Below are positions 51,532-59,861 of a stretch of 64,000 nt of DNA, piece by piece. The translations under genes and the position numbers were made by a program. Within the stretch, counting starts at the first letter, position 1. The number at the start of each line of letters is the position of its first letter. Below the pieces are notes generated by a model. It made no database searches. It was not told the DNA's origin and was given only the letters and a program-made list of their open reading frames with translations. The stretch is from CAVWTN01 sp963757945 (GTDB lineage Bacteria; Vulcanimicrobiota; Vulcanimicrobiia; Vulcanimicrobiales; Vulcanimicrobiaceae), in the NCBI GenBank assembly GCA_963757945.1, contig CAVWTN010000002.1, forward strand, positions 1,116,001 through 1,180,000, given 5' to 3'.

Positions 51532-51891
51532 ATGGCTCGCCGCAAAGGCTCAGCGACGACGGGACCGACGCGTTCGACGCGTCTCCCCGGGCCGCTCGAC
51601 GAATGGTTTCAGCAACGCCTCGACGCCAGGCGCGAGCTTTCGCCGAGCGAGTTGCTCGTAACGCTGATCCATGGCGGCCTGCGCCTGCGCGACGGCTACA
51701 TGGCGATCCACCGCCGCGAACTCGAGGAATATCTCGCGTCGGGTCAGACGGCGAGTTTCGAAACGTACGTGCGTTGCCTGCTCGACACGTTCGGTCGCGA
51801 ATACGTCGAGCATCTGCGCCGCTGGCTGGAAGCCGACGGGTTTGCCGCACCCGCAGCCGGCGGCGCGGCCGAGCGCGGCGAAGCGCGCTAG
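51532..51891 (+). CDS. Small soluble protein of unknown function next to NiCoT
   Basis: The 119-residue protein has a basic N-terminus and RLPGPLDEWFQQRLDARREL, followed by SPSELLVTLIHGGLRLRDGY and a helical C-terminal half (MAIHRRELEEYLASG, YVRCLLDTFGREYVEHLRRW). The S-P-S-E-L-L-V-x-L-I segment faintly recalls a ribbon-helix-helix regulator, but I cannot assign a family. AAAGGCGG precedes the ATG. The last 4 bases overlap the NiCoT stop in convergent orientation. A regulatory or metal-related role is speculation from context. Confidence 0.65.
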   Translation: MARRKGSATTGPTRSTRLPGPLDEWFQQRLDARRELSPSELLVTLIHGGLRLRDGYMAIHRRELEEYLASGQTASFETYVRCLLDTFGREYVEHLRRWLEADGFAAPAAGGAAERGEAR

Positions 51892-53039
51892 CCGAGCGGC
51901 TCCACGGCGACGGGCACGGCATCGAGTTCGTCGTAACGCCGCCATTTGTAGATCCACGTCGAGGCGCCCCAGGCGAGCACAAAGAGCGCGACGATCCCAA
52001 ACCCCAACATCCCGAAATTCTCGTTCAGCGCTCCCAGGCGCTCCCAGATCCCGCCCTGCAAGTTGAGCTTTTCGGCGATGATGCTCAGAGCTTCCACCGA
52101 ACCGACGAGCAGCGCGACGAGGATCGAGACGAGCGTGACGTTCATGTTGTAATAGAGCTTGCGGATCGGCCGCACGTACGCCCAACCGTACGCCCCGAGC
52201 ATCAGCACGCCGTCCGTCGTGTCGAGCAGCGACATCCCTACCGTGAACAGCAGCGGAAAGATCAAGATGTCGTAGATCGGCAGCCCGTTACTGCCTTGCA
52301 CCGCCGCGATCCCGAGCAGACCGACTTCCGTGGCCGTGTCGAAGCCGAGGCCGAACAACAGACCCAGCGGGTACATCTGCCAGCTCTTGCCGATCAGACG
52401 CACGAGCGGCATGAAGAAGCGCCCCATCAGTCCCCGGCCCGCGAGAAACTGCTCCACGCTCTCCTCGCGATACGGTTCGCCGCGCCGCACGCGCCGAAAC
52501 GTCGCGTACACTTCCAGAAACACGATCGTGTTCAGCAGCGCGATCGCGAACAGGAACAATGCGGAGACGGAGGTCCCGATCAATCCGCCGGCGCTCTGCA
52601 GGCTCGGCAGCGTCGTCTTGACGAACGTCGCGGCGAGCGCAATCGCGAGCGAGAGAGCGAAGACGATCGTCGAGTGTCCGAGTGAAAAAAAGAAGCCGGT
52701 CGCGATCGGCCGCTTCCCCGCCTGCATCAGCTTTCGCGTGACGTTGTCGATCGCCGAGATGTGATCGGCGTCGACGGCGTGCCGCAGGCCGAACGTGTAG
52801 GCGATCAGCGCCGTACCGAGCAGCAACGGTCGCGTCGCGAACGCCGCGAAGGCGAGCGCCCACGCGGCGGCCGTCGCGACTCCGAGGAATGCGTAGAGCG
52901 AAATCACCTTCGTTCGCACGTCGGCCGGGCTGTCGTCGAAGACGTGCCGCATCGCCCGAAGGCTAAAGGCACCGTGCTTCGCAGAGTCGCGAGCCTGGGC
53001 TCGATCCTGTTGGGTCGTTTGCCCGAAGGCGTCGGTCAT
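51888..53039 (-). CDS. NiCoT-family nickel/cobalt permease (HoxN/NixA type)
   Basis: The 383-residue integral membrane protein has the NiCoT signature H87-A-V-D-A-D-H93 in GLRHAVDADHISAIDNVTRK. Further motifs are GFFFSLGHSTIVF, LGFDTATEVGLLG and FPLLFTVGMSLLDTTDG. These permeases take up Ni2+ or Co2+ with high affinity. Specificity between the two cannot be read. A GTCTAC-N3-GTAGAC palindrome lies 86-100 bases upstream of the ATG, matching the sites before the TonB receptor. This makes metal-responsive co-regulation likely. Confidence 0.94.
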   Translation of the reverse strand: MTDAFGQTTQQDRAQARDSAKHGAFSLRAMRHVFDDSPADVRTKVISLYAFLGVATAAAWALAFAAFATRPLLLGTALIAYTFGLRHAVDADHISAIDNVTRKLMQAGKRPIATGFFFSLGHSTIVFALSLAIALAATFVKTTLPSLQSAGGLIGTSVSALFLFAIALLNTIVFLEVYATFRRVRRGEPYREESVEQFLAGRGLMGRFFMPLVRLIGKSWQMYPLGLLFGLGFDTATEVGLLGIAAVQGSNGLPIYDILIFPLLFTVGMSLLDTTDGVLMLGAYGWAYVRPIRKLYYNMNVTLVSILVALLVGSVEALSIIAEKLNLQGGIWERLGALNENFGMLGFGIVALFVLAWGASTWIYKWRRYDELDAVPVAVEPLG

Positions 53040-53124
53040 AGCTCGCTGCCCATCCCCTCGAGACGCCCAGGTGGTTGAGGAGAGAACGGTATGACTCGGG
53101 CTTTGGATTGCCTGCCGGGTAATC

Positions 53125-53139
53125 GTCTACGTTGTAGAC
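53125..53139. promoter_or_regulatory. Palindromic operator candidate upstream of NiCoT gene, GTCTAC-GTT-GTAGAC
   Basis: This is a third copy of the palindrome found at 49077 and 49123. The flanks add further symmetry (TAAT on the left, ATTA on the right). It sits between the gamma-glutamyltransferase stop and the NiCoT start, both on the minus strand. Confidence 0.7.
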
Positions 53140-53141
53140 AA

Positions 53142-54737
53142 TTATGGGAGGCCGAGCGCCGCCGAATCGGCGCGCGGATCGGATGCGCCGGCCAACGTGC
53201 CCCGCGCCCGATCGACGAAGATCGCGTGCGCGTGGCCGAGCTTGTTGTCGTAGGGGCCGAGGACCTCGACCGCGTGACCGCGCGCGCGCATTCCCGCGAG
53301 CAGCTCCGCGGACGCCCGCGATTCGAACGTGACCGTGTCCGCGTAGGCGCTCTCGCTATCGCGGCCGTACACGAAGCGCGGCGCATCGATCGCGGCCTGC
53401 ACGGACATCCCCCGTTCGTACACGTCGTGCAGCAACTGCACTTGCGTCTGGGGCTGCCCGTCGCCACCCATCGTGCCGTAGACGAACTCCGGCAGCCCGT
53501 CGCGCAACAGCATGCCCGGAGAGAGCGTGTGCAACGGCCGTTTGCCGCCGCCGAGTTCGTTCGGCGAACCTTCTTCCAGCGAGAAGTACGCGCCGCGATT
53601 GTGCAGCAGCACGCCCGTTCCTTCGGGCAGCAGCCCGGAGCCGAAGCCCATGTAGAGGCTCTCGATCAGCGAGACGGCGCGCCCTTCTTCGTCGACCGCC
53701 ACGATGGCGATCGTTCCGCCGCGATCGACCGGCTGCAAGCGCTCGCGGGCATGTTCCGGATCGATCGCCGCGCGCACGCGCGCGAACGCCTCGGGCGTCA
53801 GGAGATCGTCGATCGGCCCGGCCATCGCGGCGGGCTCCGCGAAGCGCTCGTCGCGCGCGTCGAAGGCGTGCTTGATCGCCTCGACGGCTAGGTGCGTCCA
53901 ATCGAGATCGCTCGCGGCGCCGTCGCTCGCGAGCGCGCCGAGGACCATCAGCGTGACGGCCGCCTGCGAGTTCGGCGGATGCGCGTAGACCTCGGCGCCG
54001 TGCCAGCGAATGCGCAGCGGCACCGTTCGTTCCGTGCGTTGCGCCGCGAGATCCGCGAGCGACATCGGATTGCCGCCGCGCGATACCCAGTGCGCGATCG
54101 ATTCCGCGATCGGCCCACGATAGAACGCGTCGGCTCCGCCCTCGCGAATTGCGCGGAGCGTCGCGGCGAGCGGCAGGTTTGCCAGCACGTCGCCCGCTTT
54201 CGGGCAACCGCGCGCGAGGAACAGCGCTTCCGCGTCGGCGTCGATGCGCAGCAGCGCCTCGTTCGCTGCGAAGTACTCGGCGACGACGTCGGTGACGACG
54301 TAACCGTCGCGCGCGGCGGCTTCCGCCGGGCGCAAGAGCTCGCTCAGGCCAAAGCGCCCGTGGGCCTTCGCGACGTCTTCCCACGAGCGCACGGCTCCCG
54401 GGACGGTCACACTGAGCGCACCGCGCTGCGGCATCGTCCGCAGGCCGCGCTCGCGCAGGGTCGCCGCGCTCAGACCCGCGGCGGCCCGCCCGCTCCCGTT
54501 ATAGGCGATCACCTCGCGCGTGCGCGGTTCGAAGACGAGCCAGAACGCATCGCCGCCAAGTCCGCAGCTCGCCGGATACACGACCGAAAGGATGCCGTTC
54601 GCGGCGATCGCAGCATCGACGGCGTTGCCGCCGCGACGCAGCACTTCGACGCCGGCGAGCGTCGCGCTCCAATGGGGCGTCGCGATCATGCCGCCCGACG
54701 AACGCGCCACGGCGCGGCTGGGATGCGCTGCGCTCAC
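53142..54737 (-). CDS. ggt: Gamma-glutamyltransferase family protein
   Basis: The 531-residue Ntn-hydrolase precursor has the N-terminal GGMIATPHWSATLAGVEVLR and GGNAVDAAIAANGILSVVYP motifs and GLGGDAFWLVFEP. The small-subunit start contains the probable nucleophile Thr in DRGGTIAIVAVDEEGRAVSL. The glycine-rich substrate site is GFGSGLLPEGTGVLLHNRG, and TMGGDGQPQTQVQLLH is present near the end. No signal peptide is evident, so it may be a cytoplasmic acylase-like branch rather than a periplasmic glutathione hydrolase. It overlaps the upstream small gene by 4 bases. Confidence 0.9.
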   Translation of the reverse strand: MSAAHPSRAVARSSGGMIATPHWSATLAGVEVLRRGGNAVDAAIAANGILSVVYPASCGLGGDAFWLVFEPRTREVIAYNGSGRAAAGLSAATLRERGLRTMPQRGALSVTVPGAVRSWEDVAKAHGRFGLSELLRPAEAAARDGYVVTDVVAEYFAANEALLRIDADAEALFLARGCPKAGDVLANLPLAATLRAIREGGADAFYRGPIAESIAHWVSRGGNPMSLADLAAQRTERTVPLRIRWHGAEVYAHPPNSQAAVTLMVLGALASDGAASDLDWTHLAVEAIKHAFDARDERFAEPAAMAGPIDDLLTPEAFARVRAAIDPEHARERLQPVDRGGTIAIVAVDEEGRAVSLIESLYMGFGSGLLPEGTGVLLHNRGAYFSLEEGSPNELGGGKRPLHTLSPGMLLRDGLPEFVYGTMGGDGQPQTQVQLLHDVYERGMSVQAAIDAPRFVYGRDSESAYADTVTFESRASAELLAGMRARGHAVEVLGPYDNKLGHAHAIFVDRARGTLAGASDPRADSAALGLP

Positions 54738-55039
54738 GGACTCGCCTCGCGTTCCGCGACGGTATAGAGCGACCAGCGCGACCCGCGAGCTCGCGGTTGG
54801 CGCTCGCAGTAGATGCGCATCGTCTCACCGCTGGTCAGTTCGATTTCGAACCAATGGCGCGCGACGTATTTCTCGCCTCGATCGGTCCGCATCGTCTTCC
54901 AACGCGAAAGGACGCTCGCTACATCATAACGGCGTCCTTCCCAAACGAATGCCGCCGGCACGCCGGGCTCGCCGCGCGCGAGCGCATCCGCGTCGCCTCG
55001 GCCGGCGACCGGTTCGATCGGCGCGCTCACGAATCGCAC
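54734..55039 (-). CDS. DUF6504-like small protein
   Basis: The 101-residue protein has PAAFVWEGRRYDVASVLSRW, RGEKYVARHWFEIELTSGE and TMRIYCERQPRARGSRWSLY, with the pattern of small bacterial DUF6504-type proteins that end in W-x-L-Y-T-V. No function is known. It is translationally coupled (4-base overlap) to the gamma-glutamyltransferase gene. Confidence 0.65.
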   Translation of the reverse strand: MRFVSAPIEPVAGRGDADALARGEPGVPAAFVWEGRRYDVASVLSRWKTMRTDRGEKYVARHWFEIELTSGETMRIYCERQPRARGSRWSLYTVAEREASP

Positions 55040-55102
55040 GCGAGCCGCTCTTACTCGAGCTCGCGCACGTGATCCGCCGGGGAAGGGCCTCCCCGCGATA
55101 GG

Positions 55103-55282
55103 TTAGGGGGTGTCACAGCCCGGATGCCCGCAGGCGCACATCTCGCCTTCTTCGCCGTCGGCGGCATTACGGCAATAGTCGTCACAATAGGCTTCGATCG
55201 GCTCGCTGAACTTCGGATCCAGGATCGCCGTCACGAAACACTGACACTTCTCGTTGCTGCATTCGATTTGCTCGGTGCTCAT
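55103..55282 (-). CDS. Cys-rich metallothionein-like peptide
   Basis: This is a 59-residue peptide from the ATG at 55282 with nine cysteines arranged C8-x4-C13-x-C15, then YCDDYC and CACGHPGC before DTP. The ending resembles the YC-x-x-x-C ... C-G-H-x-G-C pattern of bacterial (SmtA-type) metallothioneins, which bind Zn2+, Cd2+ or Cu+. The frame is open upstream to 55513, but that part has unrelated composition and overlaps the divergent GNAT gene. No strong ribosome site is visible. It lies close to several metal-handling genes. Confidence 0.72.
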   Translation of the reverse strand: MSTEQIECSNEKCQCFVTAILDPKFSEPIEAYCDDYCRNAADGEEGEMCACGHPGCDTP

Positions 55283-55463
55283 TCGAGGACGTGCTTCGGC
55301 GCCACCGGCCGAAATCCGCGCTTGGCCGCGAGACCGCCCGGCAGGAATCGCCTCCGAGGGCAAGGGGTCCGGGCGCCGGCGTACCGAAGGCGGCGCCGTG
55401 GAGCGCTCGACGGCCCATCCGCCGGGCAGAGCCTCCAAGACGAGCGCACCTGCAGAGGGATCC

Positions 55464-56027
55464 GTGACGAAGGGGATCACGCGCGAGATCGCGCGCACGA
55501 AGCGGCTCATCATCCGTACGTTTGCCGAACCGGATCGCGAGCGGCTGATCGCGCTCGCCCGCGACCCGCTCGTGATGCGTTACATCGGCCGCCCCGCCGG
55601 CGGGAGCGGCGAGCGCACGCGAGAGGAGGCGGAAGCGATGTTCGAGCGGCTGCTCGAGCGCGGGCGCACGCATCCCTACTCGATGTGGGCCCTCACCGAG
55701 CGCGGCGAGGATACGCTGATCGGCTGGTGCGGCATGCAGGACTTGCCCGGCTCCGCCGACGTCGAGATCGGCTGGATCCTCGATTCCGGCTACTGGGGCC
55801 GCGGTTACGCGACCGAAGCGGCGCGCGCGGTCCTCGCCTACGGCTTCGACCGCATCGCTTTGGAGACGATCGTCGCGGTCGCGATGCCCGCGAACGTCAA
55901 ATCGACGAACGTGATGCGCCGGCTCGGCATGCGCGATTGCGGAATCGCGCGATTCTACGGACGTGACGTCGCCTATTTCCGCCTGACGGCGGCCGAGTTC
56001 GAAGCGGTCCGCGTCCAGCGTTCGTGA
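55464..56027 (+). CDS. GNAT-family N-acetyltransferase (RimJ/RimL-like)
   Basis: The 187-residue protein has RTKRLIIRTFAEPDRERLIA, WALTERGEDTLIGWCGMQD, VEIGWILDSGYWGRGYATEA (acetyl-CoA-binding Q/R-x-x-G-x-G/A-like loop) and PANVKSTNVMRRLGMRDCG. Members acetylate protein N-termini or small amines; the substrate is unknown. GTG at 55464 is chosen because GAGGGA lies a few bases upstream and homology begins soon after. The longer frame upstream is antisense to the metallothionein-like gene. Confidence 0.85.
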   Translation: MTKGITREIARTKRLIIRTFAEPDRERLIALARDPLVMRYIGRPAGGSGERTREEAEAMFERLLERGRTHPYSMWALTERGEDTLIGWCGMQDLPGSADVEIGWILDSGYWGRGYATEAARAVLAYGFDRIALETIVAVAMPANVKSTNVMRRLGMRDCGIARFYGRDVAYFRLTAAEFEAVRVQRS

Positions 56028-56096
56028 TTCCGGAAGTGGGCGAAAGCGATCTGCCCGCCGAAGGCGTCCACCAACCTCACCGAGCACGAAAGTCCG

Positions 56097-57368
56097 ATGC
56101 CCAGAAATTCCTCCGCCGGCCGCCCGCCCCGCCCGCCAGTAGCCGTCCTCTCGTTCGAAGGTCCTGACCCCTACTCGATGGTCGGCGGGCTCGGAGTCCG
56201 CGCAACCGAGCTCGCGGTCGCGCTCGGCGAACGCGGGTATCCGACGGAGTTGATCTTCATCGGCGATCCGGCGAAGCCGGCCGTGGAAGCGTATGCCGAG
56301 CGCGTGCAATTGCGTCGCTGGGGTCAATGGATCTCCGCGTATCACAAGAGCGTCTACGACGGCGAAGAAGGGAAGATCGCCGACTACACTTCGAGCGTCC
56401 CGGCCTTTTTGATCGAAGACATGATCCTGCCCGCGGCGGAACGCGGCGAACGCGCGCTCATCCTCGCCGAGGATTGGCAGACCGCGGGCGCGGCGCTCGC
56501 CCTGGATCGCGAACTCTACGAACGCGGACTGCGCGATTCGGCGCGGATCTTCTGGAACGCGAACAACACGTACGGTTTCGAACGCATCAACTTTGCCGCG
56601 CTGAGCGCCGCGACGACGATCACCGCCGTCAGCAAATACATGAAGTTCGAACTCGCGCTGCGCGGCGCACAGGCGCTCGTCATCCCGAACGGGATCCCGA
56701 AACGCCTGCTGAACGGTCCGCGCGAAGCGGACGTCGAGGGCTTTCGCAGAGCGCTCGCCGGCCGCCCGCTCCTGGTCAAGGTCGGACGGTTCGATCCGGA
56801 CAAGTCGTGGTTTTCAGCGGTCGACGCGGTCGCAACCCTGCGCACCGAGGGGTGGGCCCCGCGTCTGATCGTACGAGGAGGCCGTGAAGGCTATGCAAAC
56901 GACGTTTTCGCTCACGCGCGCGGGCTCGGCCTGCGCGTCGAGGATGCACATGTCACCGGCAACGAGCCGGAGGATCTTTTCGCCGCGCTCGAGCAAACGA
57001 CCAGCGATGTCGTCAATCTGCGCGCCTTTCTCGATGCCGACTTGCTCCACGCGCTGTATGCCGCCGCGGACGCCGTGCTTGCGAACAGCAAGAAGGAACC
57101 GTTCGGACTGGTCGGGCTCGAAGTGATGGCCTCCGGAGGGCTCGCCGTCTGCGGGGCAACCGGCGAAGAGTACGCGGAGCCGTTCGTCAACGCGATCGTC
57201 TGCGATCTCGACGACGGACGTGAGCTCGCGTCCTATCTCGCCGCGGTGATCGGCGACAAGAAGCGCACGAAGGCGCTGCGAGCGAACGGCCGCGCGACGG
57301 CCGAACGCTTCACCTGGGAGCATGCGATCGAGACGCTCGAACGCAAGCTCGCGTTCGCGACCCGATGA
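56097..57368 (+). CDS. GT4-type glycosyltransferase (glycogen/starch synthase-like fold)
   Basis: The 423-residue GT-B enzyme has an N-terminal starch synthase-like start (VAVLSFEGPDPYSMVGGLGV, RATELAVALGERGY) and FWNANNTYGFERINF in the middle. The nucleotide-sugar domain has VIPNGIPKRLL, LVKVGRFDPDKSWF and NSKKEPFGLVGLEVMASGGL, with the conserved E-x7-E. The product could be a glycogen-like or exported polysaccharide. It overlaps the nucleotidyltransferase/phosphomannomutase fusion by 4 bases, so donor synthesis and transfer appear linked. Confidence 0.88.
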   Translation: MPRNSSAGRPPRPPVAVLSFEGPDPYSMVGGLGVRATELAVALGERGYPTELIFIGDPAKPAVEAYAERVQLRRWGQWISAYHKSVYDGEEGKIADYTSSVPAFLIEDMILPAAERGERALILAEDWQTAGAALALDRELYERGLRDSARIFWNANNTYGFERINFAALSAATTITAVSKYMKFELALRGAQALVIPNGIPKRLLNGPREADVEGFRRALAGRPLLVKVGRFDPDKSWFSAVDAVATLRTEGWAPRLIVRGGREGYANDVFAHARGLGLRVEDAHVTGNEPEDLFAALEQTTSDVVNLRAFLDADLLHALYAAADAVLANSKKEPFGLVGLEVMASGGLAVCGATGEEYAEPFVNAIVCDLDDGRELASYLAAVIGDKKRTKALRANGRATAERFTWEHAIETLERKLAFATR

Positions 57369-59857
57369 AGGCCGTCGTCATGGCCGGCGGCGAGGGCTCG
57401 CGCCTGCGCCCGCTCACGAGCCGCCGCCCCAAGCCCCTCGCTCCCATCGCGAACAAGCCGGTGATGCATCACATCCTCGACTTGCTGCGCCGTCACGGGA
57501 TCAGCGAAGTCGTCGGGACGCTGCACTATCTCGCGGACGAGATCGAGAGCTACTTCGGCGACGGGTCGGATTTCGACGTGTCGCTGCGCTACGTCGTGGA
57601 AGATACGCCGCTCGGCACCGCCGGCGCCGTGAAGCTGGCCGAGGAGTTCCTCAAAGACGACACCGTCCTGATCGTCTCCGGCGACGCCCTGACCGATATC
57701 GACCTCTCGGCCCTGCTCGCGTTCCATCGCGAAAAGAAGAGCTTCGCGACGATCACGCTGCAGCGCGTCGAGAATCCGCTCGAGTTCGGCGTCGTCGTCA
57801 CGGATGCGGCCGCCCGGGTCACGCGCTTTCTCGAGAAGCCCTCGTGGGGCGAGGTGTTCTCCGACACGATCAACACCGGGATCTACGTGCTCGAGCCCGA
57901 GTTTCTCGAGTACATGGAACGCGGCAAGTCCTACGATTTCTCGAAGGATCTCTTCCCGCAGATGCTCGCCGAAGGCAAACCGATGTTCGGCTTCGTGACG
58001 AGCGACTACTGGACCGATATCGGCAATCTGCAGCAATACCAACAGGCGAACCACGATGCGGTCTCCGGAACGGTGCGCGTGGAACTCGCGGGCCGCGAGA
58101 TCCGGCCCGGCATCTGGGTCGGAGAGAACACGCGGATCGATCAAAGCGCGACGCTGATCGCTCCGCTCGTGATCGGTGCGAACGTCTCGATCGAACGGGA
58201 CGCCGTGATCGGCGCGCACAGCGTGATCGGCGATTCGACGATCGTCGGGCCGGGCGCACGAATCGATCGCACCATCATCTGGGAGAGCGCCTACGTCGGC
58301 GAAGGCGCCACGATCGACAGTTGTACGATCGCCGACCGGAACATCATTCGCGAGCGCGTTCAGATCGGCGAGGGCGCGGTGATCGGCAGCCGCTGTACGA
58401 TCGGCGCCGATGCGATCGTCAATCCACACGTCAAGATGTGGCCCGACAAGAGCGTGGCCGCGGGCGGCGTCGTTTCGATGTCGCTGATCTACGGCATCAA
58501 ATGGCCCGGCTCGCTGTTCGGGGCCGACGGCATCAGCGGGATCGGCAACATCGACATCACGCCCGAGTTCGCGATGAAGCTCGGCCAAGCGTTCGGCTCG
58601 TTCCTCAAGCCCGGCCAGACGGTGCGCACGAGCCGCGACATGCACCCCGCCTCGCGGGTAATGAATCGCTGCATCATCTCCGGGCTGCTCTCCGTGGGGA
58701 TCAACGTCGACGATCTGCGCGCGTACCCGACGCCGCTCGCGCGCTTCGCGGTCCGCATGGGGGCGAACGGCGGAACCCACGTGCGCGTCTCTCCGAAAGA
58801 TCCGACGGCATTCCTGATCGAGTTCTTCGACGAGAACGGGATCAACATCGGAAAAGCGCTCGAACGCAAGATCGAGAACCTGTTCTTCCGCGAAGACTTC
58901 CGGCGCACGTCGATGGATGCCGTCGGCAAACTCGGCTTCCCGTCTCGCGTGCTCGAAGGCTACACGGACGCGTTCATCGAGAGCCTGAATCCGACGGCCG
59001 TCAAGCGCGCGAACTTCAAGGTCGCGATCGACTACGCGTACGGCAACACCGCGCTGTTCCTGCCGCGCATCCTCGGCAACTTCGGCCTGGAGATGATCGC
59101 GCTCAACGCGTACTTCGACGAGTCCAAGGCGCGCGCGTTGCGCGGCGATGCCGCCCGCAATCTGCAGCAGCTCTCGAACATCGTGACGACGCTCGACGCG
59201 AGCCTGGGCATCTTCGTCGACCACGACGGCGAGAGCCTCACGCTCGTCGACGACAAGGGCCGCGTGATCGCGAAGGACCAGCTGCAAGCGTTGATCACGC
59301 TTCTGATCGCGCGTTCCAGGCCCGGAGCGCACGTCGCCGTGCCCGTCACGGCGCCGAGCGCCATCGAAGCGATCGCCGCGGCGAACGGCGCGACGGTCAC
59401 GCGCACGCGGAACGACCGGCGCGCCTTGATGGCGCTCGCGCTCGCCGAACCGAGCCTCGCGTTCGCGGGATCGGGTGGGTACGAGATCATGTTCCCCGAG
59501 TTCGCGCCGAGCTTCGATGCGCTCTACGGAACCGGAAAACTGCTCGAGTTGCTCGCCGCGGAAAATCGCAAGCTCAGCGAACTCGTCGATCTGCTGCCTG
59601 AATGGCACGTGGCCAGCGTCGACGTCAAGTGTCCCTGGGAGCGCAAGGGCACGGTGATGCGCCGCCTGATCGACGAGCACAGCGGCAGCGACCTCGACTT
59701 GCTCGACGGCATCCGCGTGCTCCGCAAGGACGGCTGGGTGCTGATCCTGCCGGACGCGACGGACCCCGCGTTCCACATCGTCGCGGAGGGCCGCAGCGCG
59801 CGCCAAGCCAAGGCGCTCGTCGAGGACTACGCGGCCAGGGTCGCAGCGTTCGCCTAA
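57365..59857 (+). CDS. Mannose-1-phosphate guanylyltransferase-like / phosphomannomutase-like fusion
   Basis: The 830-residue protein has three parts. The N-terminal nucleotidyltransferase (about 1-235) has MAGGEGSRLRPLTSRRPKPL and GDALTDID. A left-handed beta-helix of hexapeptide repeats follows (about 240-355). The third part is an alpha-D-phosphohexomutase domain (about 380-830). In the mutase part the usual phosphoserine motif appears as T422-S423-R-D-M-H-P-A-S430-R, and the metal loop as VDHDGE near 618-623. Similar fusions are known in Thermus, cyanobacteria and actinobacteria. It would interconvert hexose phosphates and make an NDP-sugar; mannose is a guess from family names. Confidence 0.88.
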   Translation: MKAVVMAGGEGSRLRPLTSRRPKPLAPIANKPVMHHILDLLRRHGISEVVGTLHYLADEIESYFGDGSDFDVSLRYVVEDTPLGTAGAVKLAEEFLKDDTVLIVSGDALTDIDLSALLAFHREKKSFATITLQRVENPLEFGVVVTDAAARVTRFLEKPSWGEVFSDTINTGIYVLEPEFLEYMERGKSYDFSKDLFPQMLAEGKPMFGFVTSDYWTDIGNLQQYQQANHDAVSGTVRVELAGREIRPGIWVGENTRIDQSATLIAPLVIGANVSIERDAVIGAHSVIGDSTIVGPGARIDRTIIWESAYVGEGATIDSCTIADRNIIRERVQIGEGAVIGSRCTIGADAIVNPHVKMWPDKSVAAGGVVSMSLIYGIKWPGSLFGADGISGIGNIDITPEFAMKLGQAFGSFLKPGQTVRTSRDMHPASRVMNRCIISGLLSVGINVDDLRAYPTPLARFAVRMGANGGTHVRVSPKDPTAFLIEFFDENGINIGKALERKIENLFFREDFRRTSMDAVGKLGFPSRVLEGYTDAFIESLNPTAVKRANFKVAIDYAYGNTALFLPRILGNFGLEMIALNAYFDESKARALRGDAARNLQQLSNIVTTLDASLGIFVDHDGESLTLVDDKGRVIAKDQLQALITLLIARSRPGAHVAVPVTAPSAIEAIAAANGATVTRTRNDRRALMALALAEPSLAFAGSGGYEIMFPEFAPSFDALYGTGKLLELLAAENRKLSELVDLLPEWHVASVDVKCPWERKGTVMRRLIDEHSGSDLDLLDGIRVLRKDGWVLILPDATDPAFHIVAEGRSARQAKALVEDYAARVAAFA

Positions 59858-59861
59858 GGGA

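Noticed and set aside
55283..55513. Upstream extension of the metallothionein-like frame
   Set aside because: The extension is antisense to the GNAT start region, has unrelated Arg/Pro-rich composition and no membrane or domain features.
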